Assembly (NCBI GenBank): GCA_003342895.1
Contig: PTFA01000194.1
Location: 1,328,472 to 1,392,471, forward strand
Origin: Casuarius casuarius
Lineage: Eukaryota > Chordata > Aves > Casuariiformes > Casuariidae
DNA: 64,000 nucleotides
Direction: 5' to 3'
The position numbers and the translations under genes are program-made. A model generated the notes under the pieces. It searched no databases. It was not told the DNA's origin and saw only the letters and a list, made by a program, of their open reading frames with translations. This document shows, piece after piece, positions 39,201 to 49,760 of this stretch; position 1 is the stretch's first letter, and each line of letters opens with the position of its first letter.

Positions 39201-42200
39201 AACCCGTGACCATGAAGCTCTTCAGTTTTTTTTCCCGTGTTTTCCTCCTTGCCCTTCGTTTACATAACCACCTAACCTTGAAGGCACGCAATTATCGCCG
39301 GAGCGCCGAGCCGCGTGTGCCTACATTGACAGCCAGCCCTATTGTTTGCACTGGAGGGACCTTGTGTAAAGCTGTAGAAAAGATACTTTTTTCTCCATCG
39401 TCTTCCTCTCAAGGCTACTTAGGCGCTCCCGTGTCGGCCGGCACAATCGGCAGCGTATTCTTTTGTCTCCTCGCGGGAGCAGAAGGGGCCAGTTGTCGTC
39501 CTGCTCTGCTGCCAGCGTGGGAGATGGCGGCAGTAGGGAAATACGGTGGAATTCTCCCGGTTTCGTTAAGGCTTGTGGGTAGCAAATTCCCCCAACGCCT
39601 TGATATTTGAGAACGCTCCCTAATCGCAGATTAAGATGTAAATTTTGGAGAGCTGATCCCTTTTCGACTCCCCAAAACAACTGTGAAAATTAAATAGTAA
39701 GGCAGGAGGTTTTTCCTCGGGAGAGGTTTTCATCCGGGNGGTATCTCCAACACATGTAATCCGAGGCCAATTGATTGACCCTAATAGTTATTTTCCGTCA
39801 CTGAAACTAGGTGAAGGAAAGATATTAATTATGGCCTGTTCCAACTCTCCCTTCACGAAAAGAAAACGCTGTCGCCAGTCAAGTAAAGCAATATTTGTAT
39901 TTCAGGTCAGAACAACTCTGTTTTGGACATGGCTCTCCAAAAGAAACCTTTGGGTGTCCAGCACTGAATCTGCAAAAGGCACTAAGGCGATACTAGTATA
40001 GACTTAAAANTCTTCCTTTACACCCAGAATTGCTGCACAGTGAGAAATCGCCCAAGCAAGCTGCTGTGTTAAACTGGCAAGCAAGCACAAAAGGAGATGT
40101 AGGAAAGAAAAGCCTTGGGGCTGCATCGAGTACGTTCCTCGCCAGTGNGACATCCTGCAAAAATCACTCAGGACCACAGTGAAGAATGTTTTGCATCGGC
40201 TACATTTGGTTTCCTGGAGAAAAGGGGGAAAAATGCCAAGCCTTGAGACACGGTCACTCCCGAGCAGGTGGCTCCAGCTGGACTAATTCAAGTCGCTGCA
40301 CTCTAATCTACCTTGTCTGGATTAAAGAGGAGTAATTTGTTCGACGTCTTTTAACTGAGAAGAGCCAGTTGTGCGCTATCGAGTAAAACGGTGTGTGGTT
40401 GTTTCCTGGCTGCGCTCCGTTGAAAGGCTGAGCTCCGGCTACCGGGCCCTCCGCGCCTGGCGGGAGCCAAGCTCGTACCCGTTTCCTAGAGACAACAGGC
40501 CGGTGCTTTCCTCTAATAAGGCCAAGGTCTGGAAATAATTTTAAAATTCCTTCACATTATTCAAGGCAGAAGAATTACTAAAATTGTGCTTTAAGCAAAA
40601 CAGCATTCTTAGGTTGCCAAGGCAGTAAACACCAGCTTTGGGAAATGCAATAAGATTTCAACATCTGTTTTGGAGCTGATATTTTAACCATTCTGTGTTT
40701 ATTTTAATGCTTGGTTGGCCACTTCCCAGTCAGACAGATGTGGGACCGAAGAAAAGACAGAAGGAGNGAGTCTGTCCTCAGTGTAATGCTACAGATCAGC
40801 TTCTCTCCCCCCCCCTTTTTTTTATATTGATTAAATAAAGAGGTGTTTGCCCTGACTAGAGCTTGCAAGTGGCACCAAAGCCTTGTGTATCGCTGCTAAA
40901 CCGAAGGGACTGTGCATAGTCCAAAGAGCAGTCAGAAGGACGGGGGAGAGAACATGCTCTTCGTCTCCTTGGTGTGTTTACAGGAACGCAATGTCGATAC
41001 ATCAGAGCCTCTGCAGATAACCTTGGACGCNTTTGCGCAGATTTGTGCAGCCAGGCCCAAGTTCGTCTGCCCGCGCAGGCTGATGGGCCTCGAGCTGGTN
41101 CAGGAGCTGTGCAGTCGCGCTGACCGTGCCGTTCTCCAGCCTGTACCTCGGCTCCTTCGAGTCATTTGGCGCCCCGGGCATAACTTACCTTTGGAAATTT
41201 TCCTCTGGGTGTCGATGGGCTCTGTGCGCCAGCTGTGCAAAATATGCAGTGCTCTGATGGGGAAGGGCGTTGCCAGCGTACAAGAGGCGTATTTCGCATG
41301 GCTGCTTAGCACAGCGTCATCCTCAGCAGGGGACAGTTGAGCGGGATCCCAGCGTTTCTTCGCAGCGGGTGATAAAATGGGATTGCCGTCCTCGGATTGT
41401 TTCATGTGAATGAAACAGTTTGTTCAACATGATGCCTCAGGCAGGATTTCTGTTGGATGGTTAGCTTAACGGCTGAGTATTCCCACCGTTTCTTGGATGG
41501 CCTGTGCATCCGATACCGGACGGGGTCGTTCAGGGAGCTCACAACAGGGAATGGGGCTTTTCAGCTCTGGGTCGCAGAGCCGTCTCGCGGGACAGAGAGG
41601 ACAGAAGCGGTGGCCATCTGACCACTGTGCTCTTGGTGCATTGGTCAGTGGCCAGTGTTCACNTCATGAACACCGTCTTCCTGTACCCTGCTCTTAGATG
41701 TTTTTCTTGGTGGAGAGGCCAAGGACTGAACAGGCGCAGACACCGGCGTTGCTCACTAGCCTCAGATTTGGGCTGACCGGCAGACGAGGTCATCGAAGAA
41801 CGTTGCCAGGACAGTTTGAGGGCACCTTACCCCAATGTATCTGGACTGTTCTTTTTTATGATGAACCGTTTTGCCATCGAGAGATGGTCCTCTGACTTAT
41901 GAATGGCTTTAAAAGGAATAAACCTTGAATTTTTAACCAAAGTTAGGAGAGACTGCATGTCAGCTCTTTCAGGTTGCAAGCCCAGCATCACTAGTGGCTT
42001 TTGGAAGTCTCCTCTCTCAATTTTTGCCAAGTCTTAACTGATTTTGTTGAAGCTTAAAATGTCTTGCTAAGCAGTTTCTGGATGACCGTGGAATTTAGTG
42101 CCTCGCTTGTTTTAGGAAAAGTGAAATTTGTAGCACTTAAGTNTTTTACTAGATAAAAATCTTTTTGAAGAAAGAAATAATCAAGATTTTCTGCCTTTTT

Positions 42201-43749
42201 TCTCCAGTTGACATTTTGGCTTCATTCAAGTTATTAAAATAATAAAAAAAAAATCTTGGCTTGTTCTGGCTTATGACAAAAGATATATTATTANTATTTA
42301 AATATTTTTAAAAGAATCTAAGAAAAATAATAGTAGCTTAACCTTAAAATTCATGATGAACAGTAAAATCTATCATTTACCTTTAACTTTGTAGAAGCTA
42401 TAGGTCNTCTGCTATTTTGTAACTTTTGAGATGATTTAAGCCGGTACAGAGTGAAGATTAAACAACAGGAACTCAATACGAAAACATTTTATACCTGTTT
42501 TTCCCACAAAGGTGAAAATAATGGAGAACTGGGTCGGAGGATGTGCCAGCTCCGCATGGGACAGTGGTGGATTACCTGCTTTGGTCTTAATTAGGAACCT
42601 TGCAGAGAAAAAGGAGGCTTTGTGTTAAGCTTAGTTCCCAAGCTGTTGAGAACCACGCAGGAGAAACGGAGTAGGCTCTGCAGTATTTTGAACCATCTAA
42701 TTCTCCGGAGTTGGTTTCTCTGTAACATGGCTTAAAAACACTGCTGACCTGATCATGACATAGTTGACATTCATCAAGTAATTACTGAGTATCGCGACGT
42801 CTGCTCTGGGCTTGACAAGAGTCCTGGTTTGGGCTCTTTTGATACCGAATCGTACTGTNGCACGTGCCGTGCTTTGCAAGCCATCAGTCTTACGCGACAC
42901 TTAAAAATCTACNGCAACCTGACAATCTCGGCCGGTGCAAAGGAAATTACAGGATGTCCCGGGCACACGGGAAACAAGATCNGGTCAGTTACAGTCCTCA
43001 TGAAGGTCTATTAAATCGGTTTACTGTTCGGCTTCTCGGTAAAATATCAATTATCTCACTGGTTGCAATGTAATCAAAATAATTAAATCGCAAAGGCTGG
43101 CACGTGAAAACCGGAGCTGTGTAGATGGGAAGCCAGTCTCGAGTAGTTTAGCTGGTCTGTTTGTGTTTAAAGGTTTCGCCAGATGACTTTTTTTTTCATG
43201 GTGTTATAGTTAGAGAACTGTTAAAGGGTTTTGTGTGTTTGAGGTTTAGGGTGTGTTTCGAGCTTGGCCGCGCACNGTGTTTGAACAACTGAGCAAGCGG
43301 AGCCCGCGTTACGGATGGAGCACGCAGGGACGCAGCCCGCGGCTGGCGCGTAGCCGTGGGAAGCAGGCACAGACTGCGCCCGTGCGTGCTCGCCCTGGCT
43401 CCCGCTGCTCACGTTTCCCCTTCTGGTGGAGGATTGCAGCTTGCCTTTCCTTGAGTTAGGAAAAATGGCAAGGTAACATCTATAAAGCGCATCAGATGTG
43501 AAACCTGAAAAATATTCCTATCTTAGGTTTATCAAATAGGGAAGCGCTAAAGGATGACATACTGCAAGAGCATTTTCCCCGTCGTTTGTCCTGGTGGAGA
43601 GAGTGCTGATCCTTGATGAAATGTTATCTTAGTTCTTTCCCNGGGATTTCAGCAGAGCTGAATCAAGTCCTGTTTTGTTAGGGTCAAATTTACTTTTNTT
43701 GGCCCTGGCCTTGATTTTGTGAAACAAATGGTGATTTTGGGATGCTCCA

Positions 43750-43832
43750 TTTTGAACCATCTTTAAAGCTTTGGATTTAGAGAGGGTGCTAAGCATCCGT
43801 CCTCNGAAAGTCAGATTTTAAGATGGTTCAAA
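43750..43832. repeat. Palindromic interspersed repeat, about 83 bp
   Basis: The left arm ttttgaaccatctttaaagc... and the right arm ...attttaagatggttcaaac are near-perfect reverse complements at their outer ends, with a degenerate centre around agggtgctaagcatccgt. The wording resembles an old reptile/bird repeat whose halves read as mirrored TTTTGA...GGTGCT blocks, but I cannot name it. It differs in sequence from the palindrome at 6681-6800. Confidence 0.6.
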
Positions 43833-45503
43833 CTGCAGGATTTGCAAATGTCTTGGGCCGTACGAAAATCACCCGTAATTNTGTAGCAGGCAACGTTGTT
43901 CTGAAAGCTGCATCCCCTCTATATAAGTGTCTCTTTATCTCTGTGTTTAATGTAATCAACTTCCAGAGGCATGTACTCACCTAATGGAAATATTTGTTAC
44001 CCATTTTAAAAAGTGACGAGACAGGGTTTTATGCTGCTAATGTATCTTACAGGCAACTGGAAACTGCATTTTTATTCAAGTCGGATGGGCCATTCCTTCA
44101 CTGGCTGATAAGGGAGGGCAAAGAAGGTCTTTTGCGAACATAAATTGTTATTAGTTGCGTCGCCACAACATTGCATGCTGTGCTGTTTAAGACAAGAATG
44201 AGACATGCCCAGCCCCAGGGAACATACAGCCAAAACAGATGGAGAAGATGTGAACAACAAAGAAGTTCAAAGGAGAGAGTGACTTAGTTTTTACTGCTGT
44301 TGCAGTCCTAGCAGTCACCAGGCAAGAAGTGAGAGTCTCAGGAAGAGCTGAAGGACGTAACCNGTGTGGAGACACACATTACCGTTTTTGTTTCTATTAG
44401 ATGATTAAGAAAATGATAGATTCTCAGCTCCGAAGTGAGAAGCAGTTTCCAGAAAGAATGAGCTCATGGAGGCAGGAAGATGCAAAGAAAGTGTTAAGGC
44501 TGGAGTGGAGTGTTTGGGAGCTAGAGAAACAAAAGGAAAATCCAGGAATGCTCATAATGTGGAACAGCCTTGGGGGATTTTTGTGTCTTCAGACAAAATT
44601 AGTGAACACAGTTTAGTCTGAGGGCCTTCCTGAAGCTCGCTGAAATCAGCATAACCTTCCTCTGCCTTGATGAACCTTGTACCTCGTCCTGAGGATAGCT
44701 GCGAAATTGTGAAAAATGTGGTGCATTGATAGCTCATTTTTAAATTTAAAATTAGCTCATCAGTGTGAATGGAGTTATTTGATCAAATTATTTTGAAGTG
44801 GCTGGAATTGATTTGAAGAAATGAGTTTTCTGTCTTCTGTCACCTCATTAGCCACTTCTGCCGGTTCTGCTGCCTCCTCGAGGTCCGTGATCGAAGACCT
44901 CCAGTGCTGTGAGGACTTTCCTCTCTTCACACAATGAACAAACACTAATGTTAGCCGTGCTCCAGACTATCGGGGTACCGTTATTTTCCCAGTACTCTGG
45001 AGGATGCCAGCTTATCCTCCTTCTCTGCTTGTGTTTCATTGAGCAGGACCCCATATTTCTGGTTATTAACATGTATGTGACACACCACTCTGTCCATTGG
45101 CTTTTTCCTTCTCGGGATGCATCAACTTGGGCACCTGAAAGTGGAATCTAGAAACTCCTGGGAAAACAGTGTCTTGCCCAATTTCTGCTTTAATTCCATT
45201 GACCTTCTCTCAGGTAGAGCCTGAAGTAGTGCAGAGATCATTAGCAATGGCTCAGTCATACATTAGGGAGAAGTAGCATAATGAAATGCTTTTGAAATTA
45301 AACAAGTTCTCCAAAAAACAGAAGAACCACCATGCATAACCCTATGTGAGTTAAAGACAGAGCATCCCTTAACTCCTGCACAGGTTCTTAGCTCTGTTTT
45401 CGCAGGTGAAGCCCACATCTGCTGAAGTCTGTATGCAGCGTTCCCTCGCCGTGGCCCAGCTGGGCGCCCTAACGCATGTTTCCTTCTCTCTCTTCCACTG
45501 CAG

Positions 45504-45946
45504 GTGCAGTACTGTTGGGAGGGATCCTCTATTCCTGGCAGTTCCCTCATTTCAACGCCCTGAGCTGGGGGCTGCGGGAAGATTACTCCCGAGGAGGATA
45601 CTGCATGATGTCCGTGACCCATCCAGGGCTGTGCAGGCGGGTGGCTCTGCGGCACTGCTTGGCCTTAATTGGACTCTCAACAGTGGCTCCTGTGCTCGAC
45701 ATCACCACGTGGACTTTCCCGATCATTTCACTCCCTATTAACCTGTACATCTCCTACCTCGGCTTTCGGTTCTACAGGGATGCAGACCGCAGCAGTTCTA
45801 GGAAGCTTTTCTTCTGCAGCCTGTGGCATTTGCCGTTGCTGCTGCTTGTCATGTTCACGTGCAAGAAACCTTTCCTGGAGAAGGAAGAGAAGGGCGATCT
45901 GCTCAGTGGAAGTCATGGCAGGGCTGTAGAAATTAGATTGCCTTAA
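45504..45946 (+). CDS. COX10: COX10 terminal coding exon 7: heme O synthase C-terminal part
   Basis: After tcttccactgcag the exon completes Gly (G/GT) and reads [20 protein letters not shown], then [20 protein letters not shown], and ends EIRLP-TAA (stop 45944-45946): 146 full codons. The WQFPHF...REDYSRGG segment is the second catalytic Asp motif of heme O synthases, equivalent to the conserved PHF and DY residues of bacterial CyoE. Three further membrane segments follow: around [15 protein letters not shown], around [16 protein letters not shown], and around [16 protein letters not shown]. The hydrophilic tail [20 protein letters not shown] differs from, and is longer than, the human tail as I remember it, which is usual for this poorly conserved end. 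The three exons together encode 248 residues of a protein of about 440. Confidence 0.97.
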
Positions 45947-47406
45947 ATGTCAGTTACTTGTCGTCAACGTGNCACATCAGGTAGTGTATTTCAGTAATTA
46001 CGGGAGGGGGAAGCCTGTGGTGATCTGTCTGAAGAATCNTTTGTGCCTAGTGACCACTTCATGTGATAATTTTCTGTGTTCTTTTTAAAGGGAAGGGACG
46101 TGAGAGCTTAAAGCATTCATGGGCCACAGGCCCCTTTCACTCATCAAAGATTAAATTCTAGCCTCTGTCAGAAGCACATCCCTTTCTGATGGCCTTCCAA
46201 AGTCTCTGTGGGTCTCGATCTCACGTCTTGTGGGTAGGATTTCAGTTAGCAAATCACATACGCACACTTACCAAATGCCATCGTTGGCAGCCTTGGCAAA
46301 GAAGTCAGGAAGCGACAAATGAATGGTTTATCACCCCCCACAAATGAGCATCCTTTCCAAATTAAGCTTTGAGGCCCATGGTGGGATGGGTGAGCTTGTG
46401 TTGTCTCAGTCCATGCCGTCCCTGCTCTGTTGTTACACAGAGGCCTTCAGTTTCTGAGACTAGATCGGTTACATTTCCCAAGGTTCCCATTCACTTCAGT
46501 AGCATTTCGGGTTTCCTATAGCCTTCACAATGCTAAAGAAATAAGGAAAACTGTCTTACAGCACACTACACATCAGCATTTAAACAGCCTGCAGATAAAA
46601 AGATACTCCATAGCATGTACTNTGGAAAACCTTCTTAGCCATTTTACTGTATATCCATCACGGTGAATTTCTGTTCTTACGTTGTTAGAGTTTGAACCCT
46701 GTGTGCCAGATCTTCAGCTGGTGAAAATTTGCATTACTGTTTATTCTAGTGAAGCTTTGAAAAGTCCAGTAGTTTTAAGGCTTTTGTGTGCTAATGTGTC
46801 CTGTGCCAGCCTGTTCACTCTAAATGCCCATCTGCTGAGGAGTTAATTCCTATACTGGATGGGNTCTGGGCTTGCATCAAGAATTTGAACTATATTTAAT
46901 ATCACACCATCATGGTTCGGAGGCCTTGTTTGGGGTATGTTATCAGTAAGGAAACACATTTAAAAAACGGGATGGTTTTGGGGATGTTTTTATCTAATAT
47001 TATAATGTTCAAATTGCTGATGCAGCCAGGGTCTTTCAAAAAAATTGTTGGGGATGGTCCTCTTAGGAAAATGCATCACCTTGGTTAACTGATACAATGT
47101 AATACATTTCTAGCCACAGTCTGATATATTTATGATGCTGTTGTGGGGTCGTGGCTAGCCCTGAACGTAGGTGGGGTGGGTTTGACTGTGACCAGCTGGG
47201 ATGCTTCCAAACACAACAGCATCTACTGTAGACAAGGGTTGTGTTATAGTTGTGGTAGTTAATGCCTGTTATGACTTGACGCATTTTCACGCCAGATTTC
47301 TTTCCCANGTGGAAGGGGCCTGGGCAGCACCGTTGTGCATCACATCCAAAGACGTCTGCTGGTAGTAATACCTGAAATGGGAGACAGTTTCTCTAACCTG
47401 ATCCCA

Positions 47407-47412
47407 AATAAA
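47407..47412 (+). terminator. Candidate poly(A) signal AATAAA (proximal)
   Basis: A canonical hexamer in cccaaataaagcccc, 1.46 kb after the COX10 stop. The downstream text is less G/T-rich than at the distal signal. Confidence 0.4.
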
Positions 47413-47802
47413 GCCCCTCAAGAAACTTCACAAATCTGCCACCATGTGCTTATCATGCTGACGTAAAATCTTCACTGGGTGCTTTCATGATCCAAGCCTG
47501 ACTTCTGGTCTCGGTTACACTGGTGTAAATCAGGGGTGACACCGTTAACCTCTGCTCTGTTGGCTGAGGTGCTTCACAGGAACAGAGCCACCTGTTTTAC
47601 ATGGCTCTTAAATAACCAGTTGCAAGATTTCCTGACTCTCTCAAGTGATTGCAGATGACAGTATTGAGTTCCCTGGTACTGTTTATCTGACAGGCTCCAT
47701 TGTGCTCAAGTTACTGTGGGGAACACTTCATAGAAATGTCTGGAAACCATACCACTGTGCAGCTCCTTAATTTGTTTTGAAAATGCATTCAGGCTTTTCT
47801 GC

Positions 47803-47808
47803 AATAAA
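47803..47808 (+). terminator. Candidate poly(A) signal AATAAA (distal)
   Basis: Canonical hexamer in ctgcaataaagtgcgtattg, with a cleavage-like A-run at 47822-47828 and a T/G-rich element within about 40 nt. It is the better placed of the two candidates for the COX10 transcript end. Confidence 0.5.
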
Positions 47809-49319
47809 GTGCGTATTGTACAAAAAAAGAGAGGATTGCTCAAGAGCTGTTTGTTTTAAACAATTCAGATAATTGTAAAGGTATTTGATGGTAGCTTTGT
47901 GGTGTTTCAAGCAGCAACAATGTTCTGATCCCTGCAAGGGCAAGGACAGCTTGCAAAGTACTTGTTTATTGTGCAAAAAGCACGCTGAAGATAAGTTGCT
48001 AGTGAGTGGAAAGAGTTTGCGCAAAGCAAAGGAATTTAGTGAGCCTTTAGCTGCGAGAGGAACCTGTAAAGAGCGGACGGCTCGCAGGAACCGCAGGTTT
48101 GGCTCACGCGGGCAGAAGGCAGAAAGTGGCGCTGAAGGATTAGATTTGTGGTTTTCTCCAAAGTTGTTAGAGAACCAGGCGTCAGGATGGCCTGCAAGTA
48201 CAGGGCGCCGTCCTGACNAACACAGTTCTCATTAAAGGTCCCAACGGCGTGCCTGTGGTTCACAGTTTTGAAGGGCAGCCATCTTCATTTCTTGGGCCAA
48301 AATGTGTGATATTCACAGATTTTAAGGCCAGACATGAGCTTTATAATCATCACTGAGTGTCTGCAAAATGCTGGTCGCAGAATTGCATCACTCTCTCCCC
48401 ACCCAGTCTGTCTGGCCTGCAGAGTGAGCATGTTTTTAGAAGGAATGGATCTGGAATTTAAAGATAAGAAATACTTTTGTTTAAAAAAAAAATATAGCTT
48501 TTTCCATCTAGCTAGAAGGTGTTCTCTGCTGTNCCCCAAAACGGCCATATATCAGGTATGGATAAAGCAATCTATTATAATTTAACCGTTTTGGAAATTG
48601 TTGCTGTTGTATGTACTTTTTAAATAAAAACACTGCCNAATTTAACTTTTGGTTACATATAGGTAGATACAGTAGGTGCTGTAAGATGCCCATTTCAATA
48701 TTTTTGGTGTCACTATGGAAATGAAAAAGTACTAAACTGTCTGCCTTCATTCAAGGATGTGTCTGATCCCTGTTACCCTACATCTAGGATTGATGCAGGC
48801 CATTCCCACTGCAGCACTGTTCATGTTAATGCCCAAATTCTGTAAGGCAGAAGAGGCTCTGCCTCTGGAAGAGGCTTCCTGCATTTCAGTCCTTTGCCTT
48901 GCAAGCATCAGGTCACTTCACCTGGCTCCTTAAATCTGAAAGGATGGTTCCTACGTAGAACTGCAATGGTTTTTTTGTCCCATTCATAGGACTTGGATAT
49001 AAGTTGATTGTCATCTCAGTATCCTGGTTATTGGGTGTGTTCCCCATGANCTGGCCCACGTGGAGCATACCTGCTATTTATGTGGTAGTAAAGAAAAGGC
49101 AGCAGTGTGCCCTTTCCCTNGAGCTCCTGGGTCTGCCCGTTCCTGACATGATCTCACGTTGCTGTTACAGCGCTTTACCAAGCACATCCTTCAGTGGGCA
49201 ACTTTGCGTCACCAGAAGCATGTACGGAAGCTCACAGAGGAATCTGGGCTGGTGACTCAAGAGGATGAAACTAGTTTTAGCCCATACGGACTTTAAACCC
49301 TGTGTATGACTGGAGAAGT

Positions 49320-49445
49320 GTGGTTTTGTGGATAAAACAGTAGCCGTAAGGCTCAGGAGATCTTAATTCTTTCCAGATCTCTGAATAAGAAATACGATCT
49401 CTCTGTAAAATAGGGATGATGATGTTTTGTCTCGTTGGACCTGTA
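49320..49445 (+). mobile_element. MIR-type SINE remnant
   Basis: Text such as gctcaggagatcttaattct, then gatctctctgtaaaataggg and atgatgatg, follows the order of the amniote MIR core: gactcaggagat, then the TCTGTAAAATGGGGATAATAAT segment. The middle is shortened. By-eye match only. Confidence 0.6.
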
Positions 49446-49664
49446 AACAACTCTGTAGCTCGAGCCCTGTGAGGCCCTGAGCTTGTGACCTTTCCCTGCT
49501 GCTCCGATACAGTGATATCAAAGCACTGATGCAAAAACATCAAACTTTCTGTACTTCAACTGCACTATTCACTATCAGAGGGAATACTGTGTTTTCNCCA
49601 GTCCCGTAACCTTTATTCTTTATGGCCTTTTAAAGAGAGCATCAGCTAATGGTGAGAGCAGCGT

Positions 49665-49760
49665 TACTGCANGCTGGGACTTGGATTCTACCCCTGGTTC
49701 TGTTGTTTGCTCTGACCTTTAACAAATCGCTTAATCTCGGTACAACACTTGCCTTGCAGG
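49665..49760 (+). mobile_element. MIR-type SINE remnant (core region)
   Basis: The series gctgggacttggattctacc, cctggttctgttgtttgctc, tgacctttaacaaatcgctt and aatctc follows the MIR core order: GGGTTC-like box, CTGGCTCTGCCACTTACT, TGACCTTGGGCAAGTCACTTAA, CCTC. It lies about 220 bp after another MIR-like piece, in the same orientation. Confidence 0.65.

Larger units (their letters stand above)
33765..45503 (+). other. COX10: COX10 intron 6
   Basis: An 11.7-kb intron from gtaagt (33765) to ctcttccactgcag (ending 45503). It holds a perfect 10-bp-arm inverted repeat at 36746-36768, CpG-rich patches at 37290-37480 and 38230-39200, an 18-nt poly-A at 37977-37994, an AT-rich stretch around 42100-42400, and a palindromic interspersed repeat at about 43750-43832. 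Open frames of up to 186 codons in the GC-rich part overlap on both strands and show no known domain. Confidence 0.85.
45947..47825 (+). other. COX10: Probable COX10 3' UTR
   Basis: The sequence after the TAA stop has no further coding exon. The first AATAAA is at 47407-47412 and a second at 47803-47808. The second is followed about 12-20 nt later by an A-rich site and then T/G-rich text (gagctgtttgttttaaac), the usual layout of a vertebrate cleavage site. This gives a 3' UTR of about 1.5 or 1.9 kb, compatible with mammalian COX10 transcripts. A half-palindrome repeat (about 47495-47575, ggttacactggtgtaaatc) lies inside it. The end point is inferred. Confidence 0.55.

Noticed and set aside
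40912..41405. Plus (142 codons) and minus (157 codons) frames in intron 6
   Set aside because: Both strands are open over the same DNA with n codons and no domain; this looks like chance in moderately GC-rich DNA.
45263..45741. Minus-strand 130-codon and alternate plus-strand frames at COX10 exon 7
   Set aside because: They overlap the true COX10 frame or its acceptor and have no protein similarity that I know.
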